32,846 nt of DNA from CAUZFZ01 sp963579025 (lineage in GTDB: Bacteria > Planctomycetota > Planctomycetia > Planctomycetales > Planctomycetaceae). Position numbers and translations under genes: made by a program. The stretch's first letter is position 1. Each line of letters opens with the position of its first letter. Below are positions 31,958-32,846 of this stretch, in pieces. Under the pieces are notes generated by a model. The model saw only the letters and a list, made by a program, of their open reading frames with translations. It searched no databases and was not told the DNA's origin. Location: positions 1-32,846 of the forward strand of contig CAUZFZ010000125.1 of assembly GCA_963579025.1 (NCBI GenBank), written 5' to 3'.

Positions 31958-32846
31958 TTGAATATCGACAGCGTTGAGATCCAAAACTTCAGAAAGCTGA
32001 AATCAACTCATATCGATTTCAACGCTCAAACGACACTTTTCGTCGGTGCAAACAACAGCGGCAAAACCTCAGCGATGGTCGCGCTCAGAGTTTTCCTGAT
32101 CGAGCCGAAGAAGATCACTTTGAGAGACATCACCGTTAGCAACTGGCAAGCAATCGACCAGATCGGGGTAGCTTGGATCGCTAATACGGACCCTCAAGTC
32201 GAATGGGATGAGCTTCTTCCTTCGCTTGATGTCTGGCTTGACGTACCGTTGGTGCAAATCCACAAGGTCGTGCATATTTTGCCGACGATCAATTGGGCTG
32301 GCGGTGCCCTTGGCGTCCGGCTTCGATATGAAGTTGCGGACGTTGAGCAGCTCAAGACCGCCTTCCTCGATGCTCGCGCAAGGGCGCAAGCAGTTGAAGA
32401 CCTCGCGACTGAGGGTAAGCCCAAGCCCGTCGTGAGACCAACCGTTTTGACAGAATTACTCGAAGAACAATTCTCGCGGCATGTGATTATGCGCGCCTAC
32501 GCACTTGACCCAGCGGAGCGGGTTGCGCCTGACAGCAAAGGAATCGCGCAGCCTCAAAACTTGCCGCAAGGTGCAATACCTTTTGAGGGCCAACCGTTCA
32601 AATCACTAGTAACAGTCGATGAAATCTCCGCTCAACGTGACTTCGCCGATGCCGAACCTGCAAGCGGAGACGAGACCCCTCGCCCAGGACGATTCAAACG
32701 CCGACTTTCAGACCAAGTCCGCAGTTACTATGACAGACACGAATGGCACTGCCGGTTTGGTAGCAAGGGGTTACGTCATGCGGCGGCCTTGAGCTGGTGT
32801 CTTGGTTTCTTCATTAGAGCCAGAACTTTCGGTCTGCGTTTGTTGA
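31958..32846 (+). CDS. OLD-like AAA ATPase, 5' part, runs off the window
   Basis: The frame opens at TTG 31958 with AGGGG about 7 nt upstream; an in-frame stop lies at 31940-31942, and no ATG fits. The N-terminus is typical of OLD/RecF-like ATPases: VEIQNFRKLKSTHIDF, then Walker A G30-ANNSGK36-TS and a downstream basic region. At least 296 codons are open with no stop before the window end, so the Walker B and any TOPRIM nuclease domain are outside. Such proteins are often part of phage-defence systems (OLD, Gabija-type) or mobile islands. The last about 35 codons after DQVRSYYDRH are Cys/Trp/Arg-rich and read unlike the family, so an insertion or frameshift near 32740 is possible. It has no recognisable partner in the window. 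Confidence 0.75.
   Translation, partial: MNIDSVEIQNFRKLKSTHIDFNAQTTLFVGANNSGKTSAMVALRVFLIEPKKITLRDITVSNWQAIDQIGVAWIANTDPQVEWDELLPSLDVWLDVPLVQIHKVVHILPTINWAGGALGVRLRYEVADVEQLKTAFLDARARAQAVEDLATEGKPKPVVRPTVLTELLEEQFSRHVIMRAYALDPAERVAPDSKGIAQPQNLPQGAIPFEGQPFKSLVTVDEISAQRDFADAEPASGDETPRPGRFKRRLSDQVRSYYDRHEWHCRFGSKGLRHAAALSWCLGFFIRARTFGLRLL

Overview
The window looks like a chromosome piece from a planctomycete (Planctomycetota, PVC superphylum). The evidence is the gene content, not a marker gene: two DUF1552 proteins, a DUF1587/1592/1588/1585 cytochrome-type protein, a giant PVC-type dehydrogenase with two CxxCH motifs, a sulfatase, two Gfo/Idh/MocA oxidoreductases, a secreted cupredoxin-like protein and a PQQ-propeller protein. 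The DNA is GC-rich until about 31.6 kb, then visibly more A/T-rich. No rRNA, tRNA or CRISPR array was seen.

Layout. 1-1023: 3' part of a decayed group II intron (frameshifted reverse transcriptase/maturase, then domains V and VI). 1319-5399: three minus-strand genes, rimO, a Tat-exported Gfo/Idh/MocA oxidoreductase and a cupredoxin-like protein, with two hairpin terminators and a cluster of three hairpins between them. 5744-6706: a cytosolic Gfo/Idh/MocA oxidoreductase on the plus strand. 6764-10787: a minus-strand pair (DUF1592-type cytochrome protein, then DUF1552 protein). 10788-11910: a gene-poor stretch with a formylglycine-generating-enzyme relic and a 35-residue Lys-rich ORF. 11911-15391: a SAM methyltransferase facing a two-gene operon made of a cytidylyltransferase/PLP-enzyme fusion and a CDP-alcohol phosphatidyltransferase. 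16138-18975: a secreted D-aminoacylase-like/beta-lactamase-like fusion. 19302-20723: a second DUF1552 gene, convergent with a sulfatase that follows a 1318-residue SGNH/dehydrogenase/cytochrome protein (20728-26092). 26653-31212: a PQQ-propeller/methyltransferase-like/CBM9-like/malectin-like protein whose single frame is broken by one TAA. 31267-31506: a truncated REP-type transposase. 31958 to the end: the start of an OLD-like AAA ATPase with a TTG start, cut by the window edge.

How they fit together. Most genes serve the exported redox and polymer-degradation biology typical of planctomycetes. The most interesting functional unit is 11.9-15.4 kb. A LicC-like nucleotidyltransferase fused to a HisC/CobD-like PLP enzyme, overlapping a CDP-alcohol phosphatidyltransferase, reads as a compact CDP-amino-alcohol phospholipid pathway; a methyltransferase lies next to it. 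The second theme is repeats: several perfect palindromes, two of them inserted in frame within a coding sequence, lie in the same window as a relic of the transposase family known to move such elements.
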